DNA from: Cryptomeria japonica | Taxonomy: Eukaryota; Streptophyta; Pinopsida; Cupressales; Cupressaceae | Direction: 5' to 3' | DNA: 64,000 nt | Assembly: GCF_030272615.1 (NCBI RefSeq) | Contig: NC_081413.1 | Coordinates: 335,462,302-335,526,301, forward strand | In this document: positions 34,130-47,213 of the stretch, piece after piece | How the letters are laid out: each line of letters begins with the position of its first letter | Position numbering within the stretch: position 1 is the stretch's first letter | Program-made: the position numbers and the translations under genes | Notes under the pieces: generated by a model | What the model was told of the DNA's origin: nothing | Database searches by the model: none | The model's input: the letters and a program-made list of their open reading frames with translations, nothing else

Positions 34130-35199
34130 TGATTTATTTGGGGCTAACCCTAATTTTGTTAGCCAAGCTCGCATCAATTCATTCTCCTCCTGCACATGAC
34201 ATTGAATGATCAATTTGAGACTTTACCAGGCTCTTGCAATATCTAGTTCATAAGCTTCTTTATCCACTTTTCCCTCCCACCTGACAAAAGGAATGATCCC
34301 AAACTATGCAGCTTCCGCATTGTCTTCAAACCCTTCTGAAAAATCCGACCCTACTCCTAGAATCGCCCACTCTAAAATGGAATTCAAACCATCAAGAATC
34401 TCCTCCTAAAAGAGTGAAGTTGCAACCCATTTAACCACTTCGGTGTCTTCACCCAACTCAAGACCCCAGACAATGATCATGGAAATGATATCCATATTTA
34501 CCCTCCATCTCCATTTGTTCTCCATAAATAGATTACCAAAGACCTCTAATGCAACATTCACTACCTCTTCTTCCTTAAATATAAGAAGCCCTTGCATCCT
34601 CTCCTTGCTCATCGGCCCTTTAAAACCCTTCTATTGTGTCTTAGTGCTTATTGTGAAAATTTCTTCCATGGATTCCCTATCTCACCCAACTATTCACACC
34701 TCTTCTCAGAAAAGCCAGACAAAATATCTATGTGCTATAAAGCATCTCGACACCCTTCCTTTAAACACTCCTTCAAGCTCAAATCTATGCAAAGAAATGA
34801 TTTTTAAATTTGCATTTCACACATTTAAGATCTGCATTCTATCCCATCATTGTCCTCCCTGAATAATTAAAACTCTTCTAAATTTGTTCGCACATGCAAG
34901 ATACCTTCCCTTATTGATTAGCGCATAAGGTGATCTACATCAATCCTTTAAACTATCATTACATCTATCATTTATGAGTCTTTCAATCTGCCCCCGCTAA
35001 ATTTTAATGGTGTCATCATTTAATAGAATCCCATTAAGAAATAAAGTTTCATCATTGAAACACCAGAATCAAAAAAGACTTCCCTAGTAAACGTCACTAT
35101 TCCCAACTTGTAATCATAACTTTTTGGCTTTAATAAGAAAATACCAAAAAAATACTAAAACTAAAGGATCCCACAATCTCCAAAATATTCCTCCAATTT
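34130..35199 (-). pseudogene. Protein-like frame downstream of LINE-2 RNase H
   Basis: One minus-strand frame can be followed from about 35050 to a TAA near 34130 with about a dozen in-frame stops. Its cleanest stretch is 34650-34406 (MSKERMQGLLIFKEEEVVNV ... WRWRVNMDIISMIIVWGLEL), followed by an acidic tail and a C-terminus RAWLTKLGLAPNKSS. It is where LINE-1 has its third ORF, but I see no clear homology between the two. It may be a second example of a downstream LINE ORF, or chance reading of decayed DNA. Confidence 0.3.
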
Positions 35200-38100
35200 A
35201 AGAAAGCATTTGAAATCATCAAGTCTCAAATCCCCTTCCTGATCAAAATTGAGAGCCCATTTTGATAGAAGATCAGCCTCCTTGTTACCCTCTCTTCTAA
35301 TGTGGCTCACCTAAAACTACTCAAAATATTTTAACTCTTCTAAAATCAAAGAAATGTAACCCTGCAAGTGCCACGCAATTATTGCCCCATTTTTAATGTC
35401 TTGAATTATGATCAATGAATATCCTTCCAAATGTATATTTTTAACACCTACATTTCATGCTATCTTGATTTCTATAAGTGTCACATATTCTTTAGCCTCA
35501 TTATTGGTTCCAAACTTGATTCTCATGGCACCATATTTAACAATCTCACTCTTCTCATTTCTAATGAAAAAACCCTCTAGAGGGTTTGAGATTAAATTTA
35601 GCTGCCCCATCAAAATTGACCTTATGCAAACCTTCTTTAGGGGGTTTCCAATCTAAATGTAACTGCTCTTGTTTACTGTAGCTCTTCACATTCTATGCCC
35701 CATGTCCAATCTTCCACTGTGAATGGAGAAGCAATTGAATGAGGCTATGAGGATGTAGTCCCAACAACTTCCTCAATTGCCAAATTTATTCTATCTTTTA
35801 TCCTTCTATCCTCCTCCCATTTGTCCAAAAAGATTATGTGGTTTCTCTCTTTTCATATTTCCCATATTAATAATGAGGGACTCGAAATCCGTATATTTGA
35901 GAGTGTAGATTTATTTGTAGGAATTGGCCAACTTTTAAACACTCCTTTGAGAGTATTTTGCATTGGTTCATACAAATTTAATTTTTCTTTTAGATTGGTC
36001 CAATGCCTTTAGGAAACTTCACATTGCAAGAGAAGGTGATCTACAAATTATTCAGCACCCCCACACATCATGCACTTGGATTGGTCAGCAAAACCAAGAC
36101 ATTTCCTCCTCTCCCCTGTCAAAATCCTGCCCTTAACAGGTAGCCAGGAAAAAACCCCCACTTTAGGCAAACAATCATTGTTCCAAAATAATTCCTTAAC
36201 CTTCGAAGTCTCCAAATCCCTCCCTTCCAAAAACTGAAAACCTAATTTAACAGAGTATTTCCCATCTCAAGCCCCACACCAAATAAATTTATCTTCATTA
36301 CTTGTCAAAAGTAATTTGCATTGATCCAACACCTCCTTTAAAAGACTTTGTTATTGATCTAAGAGCCCTGTTGTAGCAAAATCCTTCTAGATCCATTCAA
36401 CATCAAAAGCCCCTTCCTTGGTCGTCACCTAATCTATCTCTTTCTCTCCATAGTGGCACTAGTTGATCTTTGATCCCCTGCAACCCATCAATCTCTTTCA
36501 AAATTGTCAATCTTGACCAAGAATCCTCCCAAAATTTATCTTTTGTTCCATTTCCAAACTGCCAAGAGATATGATCAGTTATAACCTTCCTGCAACTAAC
36601 AATGAAATTCCATATTGCTGACCCTTTAGGTAGGTTTTCAATTGTGAATATTTGACGATCTTCCAAGGAGTCAAGATAATTTTCTCTCATAACTCTTACT
36701 AAAGTAGATTTGGATTGGAATAGAGATTGAAAACCAATTTGGCTCCAAGGGCCTCATTCATCAAGTGCCAATCTCTCAAATCACCTCCACCCTTGTTCCT
36801 TGGCTTACAAATTTATCCCAAGCTACTAGCAGGATTTTTTCCTGCTCATTTGTTCCATTCCAAAAAAAATTCCTCATCCTATGGTTAATTATCTTGATGA
36901 CCTTGCTTGAAATCTTTAAGCATGTCATAGAATAAATTGGGATGGCAAAAAATAACAGACCTTAGCATTAGAATTCTTCTAGCTGAAGAGAGCCACCTAC
37001 TTTTCCAGCCATCCATTTTATTTAAACAACTGTATATAAGACTCTTCCACAAATCAGATTTGCTACCACCACCAAAAAAGGAATACCAAGATATTTACCC
37101 GACATATTACCAGTTATCATACCAAGAACCCTACAAATCTCCATCTGTTTTGTTGGATCAGTGTTGAAAAAGAATATTTATGATTTATGCCAATTGACTT
37201 TCTTCCTTGAGGCCTATTCATAATCATCTAAGGTCTTCTTAATCACCCTAGATTCCCTACCAGAACCCTATCCAGCAAGGAAAGTGTCATCTACAAATTA
37301 TAGATGGGTAAGGGGCTCTACATTATGAGTGATTTTTACACCCTTCCAAACACCTTCATCACCTTTCTTTGTAATCAAACTTCCAAGCACTTCTTCCATT
37401 ATAATGAACAAGAAAGGGGATATTGGATCTCCTTGTAGAATTCCCTTATTGGATTCAAAAAAACCATGCAGACTTCCATTAACAAGAGTTGAAAAGCGTG
37501 GGGAATTAATGCAACTTTTCACCCACGATATTCAATCGTTGGAGAAATCAAATCTAGACAACACCTGTAAAAGAAAGCCTCTATTAACCTCATCATAGGC
37601 TTTCTTAATATCAACTTTAACCATCATTTTCTCTGTTTTTGCTAATCTAATAGAATGGATGGCCTCATGTGCAAGAATTATGCCTTCATAAATTGATCTC
37701 CCTGGAGAAAAATTGCTCTATTCATTAAAAATCAATGAATCTAAAACCACTTTAAGCCTATTAGAAATGACCTTCGAGATTATCTTATAAACAGTGTTAC
37801 ACAAGGAAATAGGTATGAAATCATCAAAAGAATTAATTATTGTCTTTTGGGGGATCAAGGAAATAAAAGTGTTGTTGAAATCCTTTAGAATAAAATCCCT
37901 TCTTCTTGATTCCTCCACAATATCCACTGCCAAGAGGTTCCAAATTTTTTGGAAGAAAAGAGCTAAAAAGTTGTCTGGTCCTAGAGATTTGTTCTCCCCT
38001 AGGCTGAAAATTGCATGTCTCACTTCTTCCTGTGAAATGGGCTCCATTAACATTTTGTTATTCTCTTCTTTAACACATGAGGGGATGAAATCCAAAATTG

Positions 38101-39359
38101 GGTGTGGGTCAGCATTATGCCCCTCCCTACAATTATATATTTTTGAAAAGAACCTCACAACCTCTGAATTAATTTGATCAACTTCTAAGAGTAAGTCACC
38201 ATTTTCATTCTTAATAGAAATTTTTTTATTGTGCATCCTTCTAACTTTAACTGAGGTGTGAATTTTTTTTGTATTTCTATCACCCTCTTTGAGCCAAGTC
38301 TCCCTTGATTTCTAACACCAATACAATTCCTTCCTAGCTAGTGTTTCAAAGTATATCTTATTTAACTCCTTCTCTTTTGTATAGGCTTCTTCATCCATAC
38401 CCTAAGAAATGATCTTCTCATGCAACACTTTTATCTCACCTTCTATCCTAAGCTTCTCACTAGAAATATTTCTAAAGGACTCTCTATTCCATCATTTGAT
38501 TTGTTCTTTCACAAATTGAAGCTTTTTGAAAAAAATTAAAGCTTTATTACTCATTACCTTGGGAGATTTTTGCCATCAGGAATCCACACAGTTTCTGAAG
38601 TTGTTGTCTCTCAGCCACATACTTAAAAGGACATTTGTTCAGAGCTAAATCATCTTGTATCTTGATACAGATCAGATAATGATCTGAACATATAATAGAA
38701 AGAATCTTTGCCATACATGTCCAATGTGAATCAGACCAATCAGTCGCAATGAAAAAATGGTCAAGCCACTTAGCTATGTTTAAAAAACCACTCCTTCTAT
38801 TGGTCTAGGTGAAGTCACCAGATCTTAAAGGGATCTCAATCAGACCGTTGTCCAACACAAAAGCACTGAAATCCTTATGGCTTTGTCCATTCCAACCAAT
38901 CCCCCCATTTTATCTAATGGGTGAAGAAGAGCATTAAAATATCCACCAATGATAAACAAAATATTCTTATTTTGTTTCAATAAGATCTAAAGGTCGCTCC
39001 ATAACTGTTTCTTTTGCTCAGGATTATTAAGGCCATAAACATTTAAGAAAAAGAAACTAGAGTGTATCAGTTTCAATTTTTTTTTTTACCAACTTCCACC
39101 ACCTATCATGAATAGCCACTTCAACTTCTATAGTCTAGGCTCTCTATAACACTGATAGACCCCCCAAAGCTCCTTAGGCTTCAACTAACTTACATTTCCA
39201 ACTCGGGAATCTCCTAACAAAAGAGTCAAATTCTTCCACTTTGATTTTTGTCTCTTGAAGCAAAACTAAATTTGGCCTCACGTGATCAAGACATCTCTTG
39301 ATCAAGTGAATCTTGTTAGGGGAATCACAACCCCTAACATTCGATGATATGGCTCTCAT
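35200..39359 (-). pseudogene. LINE-2 ORF2: endonuclease - RT - zf-RVT - RNase H
   Basis: ATG at 39359: MRAISSNVRGCDSPNK, an L1 endonuclease start (S-N-V-R-G; Trp is usual before N). SDHYLI (about 38685) is the endonuclease active-site end. The RT reads DNFLALFFQKIW, then PISLCNTVYKIISK (about 37800), VKVDIKKAYDEVN (about 37610), GILQGDPISPFLF (about 37430) and the catalytic box FVDDT (37283-37297). zf-RVT lies at 36230-36048 (CLPKVGVFSWLPVKGRILTG, then CMMCGGAE). RNase H is near 35630-35250 (KVNFDGAAKFN, then NNEAKEY, then REGNKEADLLSKWAL). Frameshifts and stops throughout. Confidence 0.8.
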
Positions 39360-39746
39360 TTCTTCTAGGAAGAGGCATAATCTCTTCCCGATCTCAATTT
39401 GCTTTGACCAAAAACATTGCCCGACATTTGTAGCTTAATCCTATTAGATTTAGCTCCCCATTTCCCCTTCTATCCAATTTTGACTTTGGCTTGAAGAGAG
39501 GGGGTATGTTCCAAAGTTCTCTTCTCTGTTTCTCCTCCACATGCTAGCTAACCCAAATCATCTACCTCTTCACAAGAAAAAAAAGAAAAATCCTCCATGT
39601 CTGAATCTAAAGAATTACCTGCACTATCATGTAAGCCCTCAAAGGAACTGTCTAGATTTCTAATAAGGGAGATCTATATGTCCTTAAAAATTGAGTCATC
39701 TTCTATCATATCAGAAGCATTTTGTTGAGGATTTTGATCTACATTT

Positions 39747-41199
39747 CTAAAAATCTGATTCTGTAAAGGATTTTGGGTCATAGCTGCTGAAATTATCCTT
39801 AAAGCAGGAATTTGGATTTTCAACAATGGGTCTTTCAAAAAACTCCTTGTTTTCCTTATTAGATTCCTTCCGCTCTATCTCCTCTTTGGTTGTCTTAGAA
39901 ATTTTGATCTCTTCTACCATGATCTCATTATCAATTGGCTCTCTCACCTCATTCCTACCATCTCCCATTATTTCTAAATCATAAATATTCTCTTCTCCTT
40001 GAGCATGCCCCTCAGAGTCTAAAGATCTCTTATCCATATTAGAGTTCACATATCTATAAATATCCTCCTTGGGTTCTGAGTTAACAGAAAAAGGTGTTAC
40101 ATTCAAATATTTTATCTATAACACTCTTTTGAAGACCACTCCCCAAGCAAAAAAGATTTGAACTGTCTCTATCAACCTTCCTTTTAGAAGAATGAAGCAT
40201 CTCCCAATCCTTCTTGTTCTATTTCTTTTCCCATTGAATCCCTTCTGAAAGAGATATAATCTCTTCTACTAAATGGTTTTGAACAATTTCCTTCCCTTTA
40301 TCCCCTTCTCTACACATCCCACTAGGCTGAGCTAAAGTCTTACATTTCAAACAAGATTACATTTCCTCATCAATCATGATCTTTTGTTTCCAGACTCCTG
40401 ATCCCGATTTAATCTCAATTGCATCAAGAAGAATGTGCATCATTTGTCAATTAATATATATTCTTCTAAAAATACTTAGGGTATTCTTATAAACATCTTC
40501 CTCCACCACAACAAAGTCCCCTAGTCTATTACCTATCCTCTTTAGAGTTTCCATATCCTTATATTCCTGGGGTAAATCTGGAAGTTTCAACCAGATTGGA
40601 ACTAGGTTCGAAAACTCTTCGTGAGGATAAAAGTTTGGTTTTCATGGTTTGAATACAAAAACTTTTCCCTCCATGAAATAGGGTTCACTATTCAAAATCC
40701 ACTCTCTATCATGCATCGAATGGCATATAACCAAGAAAACACGATTTGTTGTTGTTTTTAACTCTATATTCTCAACCCATTGTTCATTGCACCAGGAACA
40801 AACTTTGGAAAAGGCAAGTAAAATACCCCCCCATTTCATGAATAGAGCCTTATCTTGGAAAACCCATATTGACTCACTCCATTCTACATTATTTATCTCC
40901 AGAGAAACCATTTGACCGTATTCAGAGTTAGCGTTTACCTCTAAAACCTTAGCCGCTTTCGCCAAAGGTTTTGGGCACCAAAATTTACCTTGCACTAATT
41001 TAAAATCCACTCTTGGGTTGTTTTGAATAGCCTGAAATCCATCAAACCTCTTCCCTTGACGTGACCAAGAAAACCTAAAATCCGATTCACCCTTCCATTT
41101 CCAGTGATTTTGATTCATCGAAGCCTTCCATGACCAAGTCGATTGGTTGAAGCCATTTCTGGAGTCGCCAAAATGGGATCCATTAAATATTTTGTTCAC
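39747..41199 (-). pseudogene. LINE-2 ORF1 (DUF4283-type)
   Basis: Starts MNKIFNGSHFGDSRNGFN at 41199. After a Ser/Trp-rich lead comes FKLVQGKFWCPKPLAKAAK, then a DUF4283-like block: HDREWILNSEPYFMEGKVFV, then FKP-stop-KPNFYPHEEFSNL and PIWLKLPDLPQEY. The stop (at about 40640) is TAG where the family has Trp (RPW.PNF). A Lys/Glu-rich C-terminal half follows, with a degenerate CLKC remnant rather than a clean CCHC knuckle. Presumed RNA-binding chaperone of the LINE RNP. Confidence 0.6.
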
Positions 41200-41747
41200 T
41201 AATCACCTATGATCTTCTCTTCCACTGTATCGAAACCCTCTATGTCACTTGAAACTAGGCCATGACCACTTCTCCACCATTAATGGATATCTAATTGGAA
41301 TTACATTATTGGAGCTTTTATTTTAATTGTTTATTTATTTTCACTTTAATTTAATTGGTGATTTGAGAATTGAATTTAGTAATTATTATTTTATTTATTT
41401 TTCAAGTCTTTCGAAGGTGGAAGTGGAGTGAGATTTGTGTTTTGTATTAAAGTTTCTAATTGAATTTATAATGCATGGGAAAGATATAATTTTAGGATTT
41501 TTGCATGTATTTTTGTTAAGAGTTTATTTTGAAAGATTTTGAGAGGAGAATATATTTTAGGTTTATTATGCATATGTTTTTTGGGGGGATTATTTTTAGA
41601 GGATTTTGAGAAGAGGATTTGAGGAGGGTGCAATGCTAGAAAGAGCTGGAGTTTTTTGGGAGATTTGGTTTTATTTTTGGGTTTTTGAAGAATTTTTGAT
41701 ATGGGTTATATTGAAAAAGATTTATACGTATGCTTGGGATGATTGGG
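41200..41747. other. AT-rich flank between LINE-2 and element 3
   Basis: T-rich on the plus strand and without frames. This is the DNA into which element 3 inserted; it resumes at 56403. Confidence 0.5.
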
Positions 41748-41752
41748 AATTG

Positions 41753-42955
41753 TGTTACGTCCAATATGGAAAGCTAATGTGCTGAGAGGGGAGGGGTGAA
41801 TCAGTACTTCAAAATTTTTCTTCAACAATAACTTTACTGTTAAGCATAAACTGAATAGTGCAGTAACATAATATAATGCTAACACAAATAAATAACAATC
41901 ATACATGATTCACTCCATAACACATATATTTTGGTTACGCGAAAACTCTTGGTTAGAGAGAAAAACTGCGGTGGGGATGGCACCCACAACTTCACTACTG
42001 CAATAATAAAGGTTGCTCAGTTAGAGCTACATGTTTAGCTATTTCTGATAGCTTACCCTATTAGGAGTGTCAAGATCTATTAGATCTACCTTTCTAAAGG
42101 ATTTTACAATACTTATATTTCTAAATGCTACACCTGGTTAGAGGCTTTACAATTTATAGACTTTGTTAGAGTCTTTTACCCTGTTAAAGGTTTCTCTTAC
42201 AACTTCAAAATATTACAATAAATCATTACAAATATTACAACTTTACATCTGGAATGTTATAGTAGATTCTATATGCTCAAAATAAGATTACCTTGCTTAT
42301 AGCATACCTCAGTAATCCATATATTAACTCGGTAAACCCTCCTGTTTACTCTGTTCCTTGACTGTTCTCTAAAATCCTTCTTGGTGACCTCTATGTCTTT
42401 GTAATAGTCATAACACTTCATGCTTTCTTATGTATCACACATGTCTTACTTCATACACCTCTATGTCTCTCACTCTATCTCTACACGTATATATCTAATC
42501 TCAATTCATGTTGTATAAATAGATCTCTTATGTTGGTGATCTAATTCATTGCTTCGATCTTACAAACATGATTTATCGAATGATTAACCATGCAAAATAT
42601 TTCATTGGTTAGATGACCTCAAAATCATACACAACCTTTGAGTGCAATTTCCAATGTGATAACGGTTACTTGTTCCTCGATCTTTGTAACACATTTCCCA
42701 TATATGTCCAGGTTTAGTGAATCTGGTAACACGTTTCACTCGGTGTGTGTTCACTCGGTATATCATTATTGCTGCTTGGTAGACATAGAGTGTTACTCGA
42801 TAGAGTGTTCGGTGTATACTACACTCTGAGACTACTTTCTTCTTTAACCGACCACACTGTGCTTACAGACTGAATGATTCGATAGAAGTAACCAACTAGA
42901 ATATATAGAATAACTTTGAACATAAGACTAATGGCAATCTTAGTAAGTAGTAACA
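41753..42955 (-). repeat. Element 3, 3' LTR (left, uninterrupted)
   Basis: 1203 bp; in plus orientation starts TGTTACGTCCAATATGG and ends GTAGTAACA. At 42814-42829 it carries GTATACTACACTCTGA, the empty-site version of the place where element 2 sits in the other LTR. Confidence 0.9.
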
Positions 42956-42967
42956 ATCTCCCCTTTT
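42956..42967 (-). other. Element 3 polypurine tract
   Basis: Minus strand AAAAGGGGAGAT directly abutting the 3' LTR. A second purine tract (minus AAAAAGGGGGAG) lies about 290 bp further into the element near 43250-43261. Confidence 0.75.
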
Positions 42968-43275
42968 GACATTAGTTGAGATGTTTGACAAAAACTACTT
43001 TCAAAGTTATAACTCAAAAATCTATATACTTGCAAAATTTGACTAAACTATCAATATATACATTTGTCAATGAAATAGTATATTCAGATATACTCCCCTT
43101 ATCAATATATTATACATAACTTTGGTTTTGCATGCTCGGTGATCAATGTTCTGTGTGTTGCTCTTGTTCTTTGCTTACTGCTCTGTTCACTGCTCGATAT
43201 ACTCCCCTTGTATACTACATTCCCCTATATACTTTGATATGATACTCACTCCCCCTTTTTGACAAACATCAAAAT

Positions 43276-46200
43276 TTAGTTACCATTTGGTGGAGGCAAC
43301 TGGTCAAAAATGGATTTATACTTTGTCCTTTCTTCGGTGAGGGCGACAGAGAGTGCATCCTTGACACTGTCCATTAAAGAATTTTGTGCTTGAATGTCAG
43401 CCAATAGAGAAATTAAGCCATCTAATGTGCTTCCCTCTTGTGTAGTAGATAGGTAAGTGGCTCATTTGATCTATTCTTGAACGGAGGACAAGTGTGGAAT
43501 GAATAAGGTTTGAAGAGTCATAATGTTCATCCTTATTTTGTGCTCTTCATTCCTGAGTTCCAATTGTTGAGCCATGAGCTGTTGTAACTTTGTATAAATT
43601 TTTTGAACAGAATTGGGCTCAGTGGTCAACTTATTTGAGAGATCGGTGATCTCTTTCTCAATTACTTTTATTTTATTTTTGATATCTTTAATGAATAAAG
43701 AGAATGTACAGAGTTTCTGAAATAAATAAAGAATGTGCTTGAGTTGAGGGGACAACTCAGCAATAAATTTGACAAGTTTAACTTTGCCAAGAGCAATAGC
43801 TTTCTGTACCTCTTCAATCATTTTTGCAGTGAGCTCTTTTTCCTTTAACTTGCTCAAATATTTAGATGCGTCTACTCTAGATGTCTCTATCTGATTGAGG
43901 AGTTCATCCAGTTGAATATGGATGGCTGCATCTGTTGAGACTGTAGTTGCGGGTAGCATATCTGATAATAGTGTCTTTACCTTCTGAAGTACTTTATTTT
44001 TCTTTTGTATGGCCATTTGTTTTTCTTGTTTGGCCTTTGCTTTGTATAGTTCACCGAATTCAAGGAGTGCTTGCCCTTTTAATTTTGATATGTCTACATT
44101 AGGCAACACTATTGGTTTCAATATATCCACCTTGAAACTATGCTTTTTCATCTTCTTTTCTTTAGATTTGGTCGGTTGAACCAATACAATAGCTTGGGAG
44201 GCTTGTGGATCCTCAGTAGGTTGCTTGGTGGAGGCAACACTTTTGTCGATTTCTTTAGCCTTTGCTGAGTCCTTCGGTGGTTCAGTGCTTGGGGTCTCAG
44301 TTGCAACATTTTTAGTGTTAGGAGGATCCTAAGAGGTCTGTTCCCCGGTGGCCTGAGGAGTAGCTTCTCCTTCTATAGACTTGTGAACCTCTGCACCTTG
44401 TTTAGTATCCTTAGGGGCCTCGGTTGCATCAGAATGAGTGACCGGAGGATAAGGCTGAACTTGTTCCAAAACTGACTCACTGGATACCAGTTTTGCATAG
44501 GCATTGCCTTCTATCATTTCCTATTTAGGTGCCTTAGTGTCCATGATGTCTTCATCAATTTGTATGGTGTCTGCAGGGTCTTTCTCGATGACATCAGGAT
44601 CTTGCTTGGTGACATCAACAATTTCAACTGTAGCTTGCTCACTAGCATCCTTGATTCTAAAGATTTCCTACCACTTTTCTTTTGTCTCATTTTCCACTTC
44701 AATATACAGACCATTCATTAGTTTTAAGGCTCTTTGTTTGATGAGGAACTTTGTGTTGTAGGTTGTCAGATGTTCTTTTATTTCAACTATTGACATGTCT
44801 AGAAAGAGATGTACTAGACTTCTTTCTCTAATCTGTTTCTCCGAGTCCATTGCATATTTCCACCTGTTATCAATATGCAAATATAATTCATTTGGAAGTG
44901 ACTTAGATAATTCCAATGGAGCCAATCGAAATTTTAGAAGTGTGCAGATGACAGCTTCTTCTATTTGTCTCTTTTCATCATTAGATCTGGATTCATATTT
45001 TACATATCTAAATGATCCAAATCCACCATATTCTTTCAGATTAGCACAAAAATTGTCAACACTATGTACATTTACCTTCTTGCTCTTGACAATCTAAAAT
45101 TTGTTAGCATCTTCAGACTCAGTGTCACTAGACTCTTTTGCCAAAATGAGTCTCCAAGTAGATTTCTTATAGGTCTTTGTTACCTTAGGAACAACAATAG
45201 TCTTTGGTTTCTTACTTGGTGACACTACAGATGCTCTTGTGTTTGGGCGCTTTACTGAGGGAGTCGATGATGCCTTTGATGTGTCCTGTTTCTTTCTCTT
45301 CAGAACTTTCCCTTTAGGCAACTCGGTGCTTAGTGTAATAGCAGCCTCTTGGGCTTCTGATTATTCTTCGGTGATTACTAGTGTGCCCTTGACAGGTGTG
45401 GAGGAAGAACCTTCTCCAAATTTCTCTGATAGTGCCTTGATCATCTTTGTTGCTTTTCTTGTAGCTTTTGGTACTACAATGCTCATATTTACTTTCTCCT
45501 TCACTTCTTCATATGTTCCATACCTCAGCTCGGTAGCATGCCTTGGTAGTGTAAGAAGGGCATCTATCTGCTATTGTGTGATGTCAAAGTCAACCTCATA
45601 ACCCATAGGTGGCAAAGATTGAGTTCTTGGTTCCACAACATTCACATAACAGTAATTAGTGTCTACTTCAAAACATATGTCATCTTTGTATTTTTCCACT
45701 AGCTGGGGTGGAATTCTATACCTGTTATGCATCTTCTCTTGAAACTTGCTGAAATAATCATCCATAATATCATTGAAGTTGTCACCTAGATGTTTGATAA
45801 AGTCATTGATTTGATGGGTGGCTGGTCAGTGTAGCTCCCAAACTACTTTACCGATTGTTGGAAAGAATTTTTCAAAATAGAAAAATATGCATAATAATAG
45901 TGATCCAAACTTTAGTGTATTAGCCGAGTTGTTCTTCTTCGGCTTCCTGATGGTGTTCAGATTCTCAAATAGGTTTTTCAACAATACTTCACAAAGATCA
46001 ATTTTCATTCCCTTTTTCACAATTTTGTATGCTAAGTCGATTGCTGCATAGAGTACACTATTTTCCCTTGCCGATTGGAAGAAACAATAACCTATCACTC
46101 TAATAGCAAACTTTAGTTTTGCATCAGTGACATTTTTCAATTTTAGTCCTCTGCAATCTGATTCCACTCCGGTTAAGGTGATCAATTCCTTTTGTGATAT

Positions 46201-46647
46201 CATCTTCTGAGCTCGGGCATGATCATAAATAGGGTAACCGGTGATCAGATGAATGATTTCCTCGGTGATTTTGAATGGTTGCTCCTCTAACCACATGAAA
46301 TCATCGTGAACTCTGCTCAAAACAATCTTGACCCACTGGGGTTTGAAGACACGGGGATAGGTTAGGGATTCAGTCAATCCCTTGATCTTAATATGCTCAT
46401 ACTTGCTATCCAATTTCCCATTGGTGCACAATTCATCATAGGTGTCTTTGATTTCAACATGACCTAGTTCTTCAACTCGACATTTGGTGAAGAATCTGAC
46501 ATCCTCAACTAGTAAAACTCTATCCGGGATGAGTGAAAATGCAATTTTGTCATCCAGTTCTGATTCTACTTTGGGAGTTAAAGAGTATTTTAGTGAGGGC
46601 TTTTCAACATTCTTAACAACAACGGGTTCTTGGATCTTTGGTGCCAT
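43276..46647 (-). pseudogene. Element 3 second ORF, 1123 codons, one frame
   Basis: Begins MAPKIQEPVVVKNVEKPS at 46647 and ends ...LPPPNGN at TAA 43278-43276. The whole 3372 bp is in one frame; I count eight internal stops (six TAG, one TAA, one TGA). N-terminal domain: VRFFTKCRVEELGHVEI, PFKITEEIIHLITGYP, IDLAYKIVKKGMKIDLCEVL, TLKFGSLLLCIFFYFE, then YKDDICFEVDTNY and MGYEVDFDI. These align with the equivalent blocks of elements 1 and 2 (FTQQVIRVVIGLP, KIDVGEWLKDELI, YDKEICFVIKKDE, MGYEVD). A basic Lys/Ser/Thr linker, a helical block (ERSLVHLFLDMSIVEIKEHL), an acidic Thr/Pro-rich stretch and a C-terminal coiled coil complete it. Function unknown; no enzyme motif seen. Confidence 0.8.
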
Positions 46648-47213
46648 TGTAGATTTTAGATAGAAATTATCAAAAGATCCTTAGGGTTTGAAAACTTTCA
46701 AACGACGGATGCTTTTCCTCTTAACAAATATGAAATAGAAATCTTCAATAGATATGATCAGTAAACTAGCTTAACAATGCGTTGAGATTGATGTAAATAC
46801 CTTGAATTTTGCTTCGGAGGAGGTTTGATCACCTTAGATTCACTTTGCTCTATTCTCTTGAAAACTTGGTGAGTAAAAAATGACCACGTAAATGCTTTAA
46901 GTACACAATATACCTTATTAGGCTCCATGCAGGTTAGGTTAAAACATTAAATGCGCTCAGTTCCACTAAACCAATTTACTCTCCTTTTTTTGCTTTAATC
47001 AAGTAGCCAGATTTCCTTCATTTACCGACTAGATAGGCCTCTTGTAGATACCGACTTGATAGGTTTCCTGTATAGTTCTTCAAAAGACTGTGATAGAATC
47101 TCAAACTTACTAATACATCTTAGTTATGCAGATTTTGAATTAAGTACATAATAAAATAGGAACTATTAAGATTTGACCTTTGAGAGAGTGCAGTCCCTTC
47201 ATACCTTTACCAA

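Larger units (their letters stand above)
34130..41199 (-). mobile_element. L1-type LINE (LINE-2), minus strand
   Basis: From right to left: ORF1 with a DUF4283-like domain (41199-39747), ORF2 with endonuclease, RT, zf-RVT and RNase H (39359 to about 35200), then a further stretch with protein-like minus-strand frames to about 34130. Same general architecture as LINE-1 but well diverged from it. Both boundaries are approximate: no A-tail or target-site duplication was found. Dead by many stops and frameshifts. Confidence 0.7.

Noticed and set aside
34443-34862. 139-codon plus-strand ORF
   Set aside because: Antisense to the LINE-2 region; Ser/Thr/Leu-rich as expected for a shadow frame.
42511-42523. 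Plus-strand TATAAATAG in the LTR of element 3 as an antisense promoter
   Set aside because: A single motif match in AT-rich DNA, on the strand opposite to the element; not enough evidence.
42638-42829. Plus-strand ORF in the LTR of element 3 (also 49527-49715)
   Set aside because: Recurs only because the LTR is duplicated; antisense to the element and without protein character.
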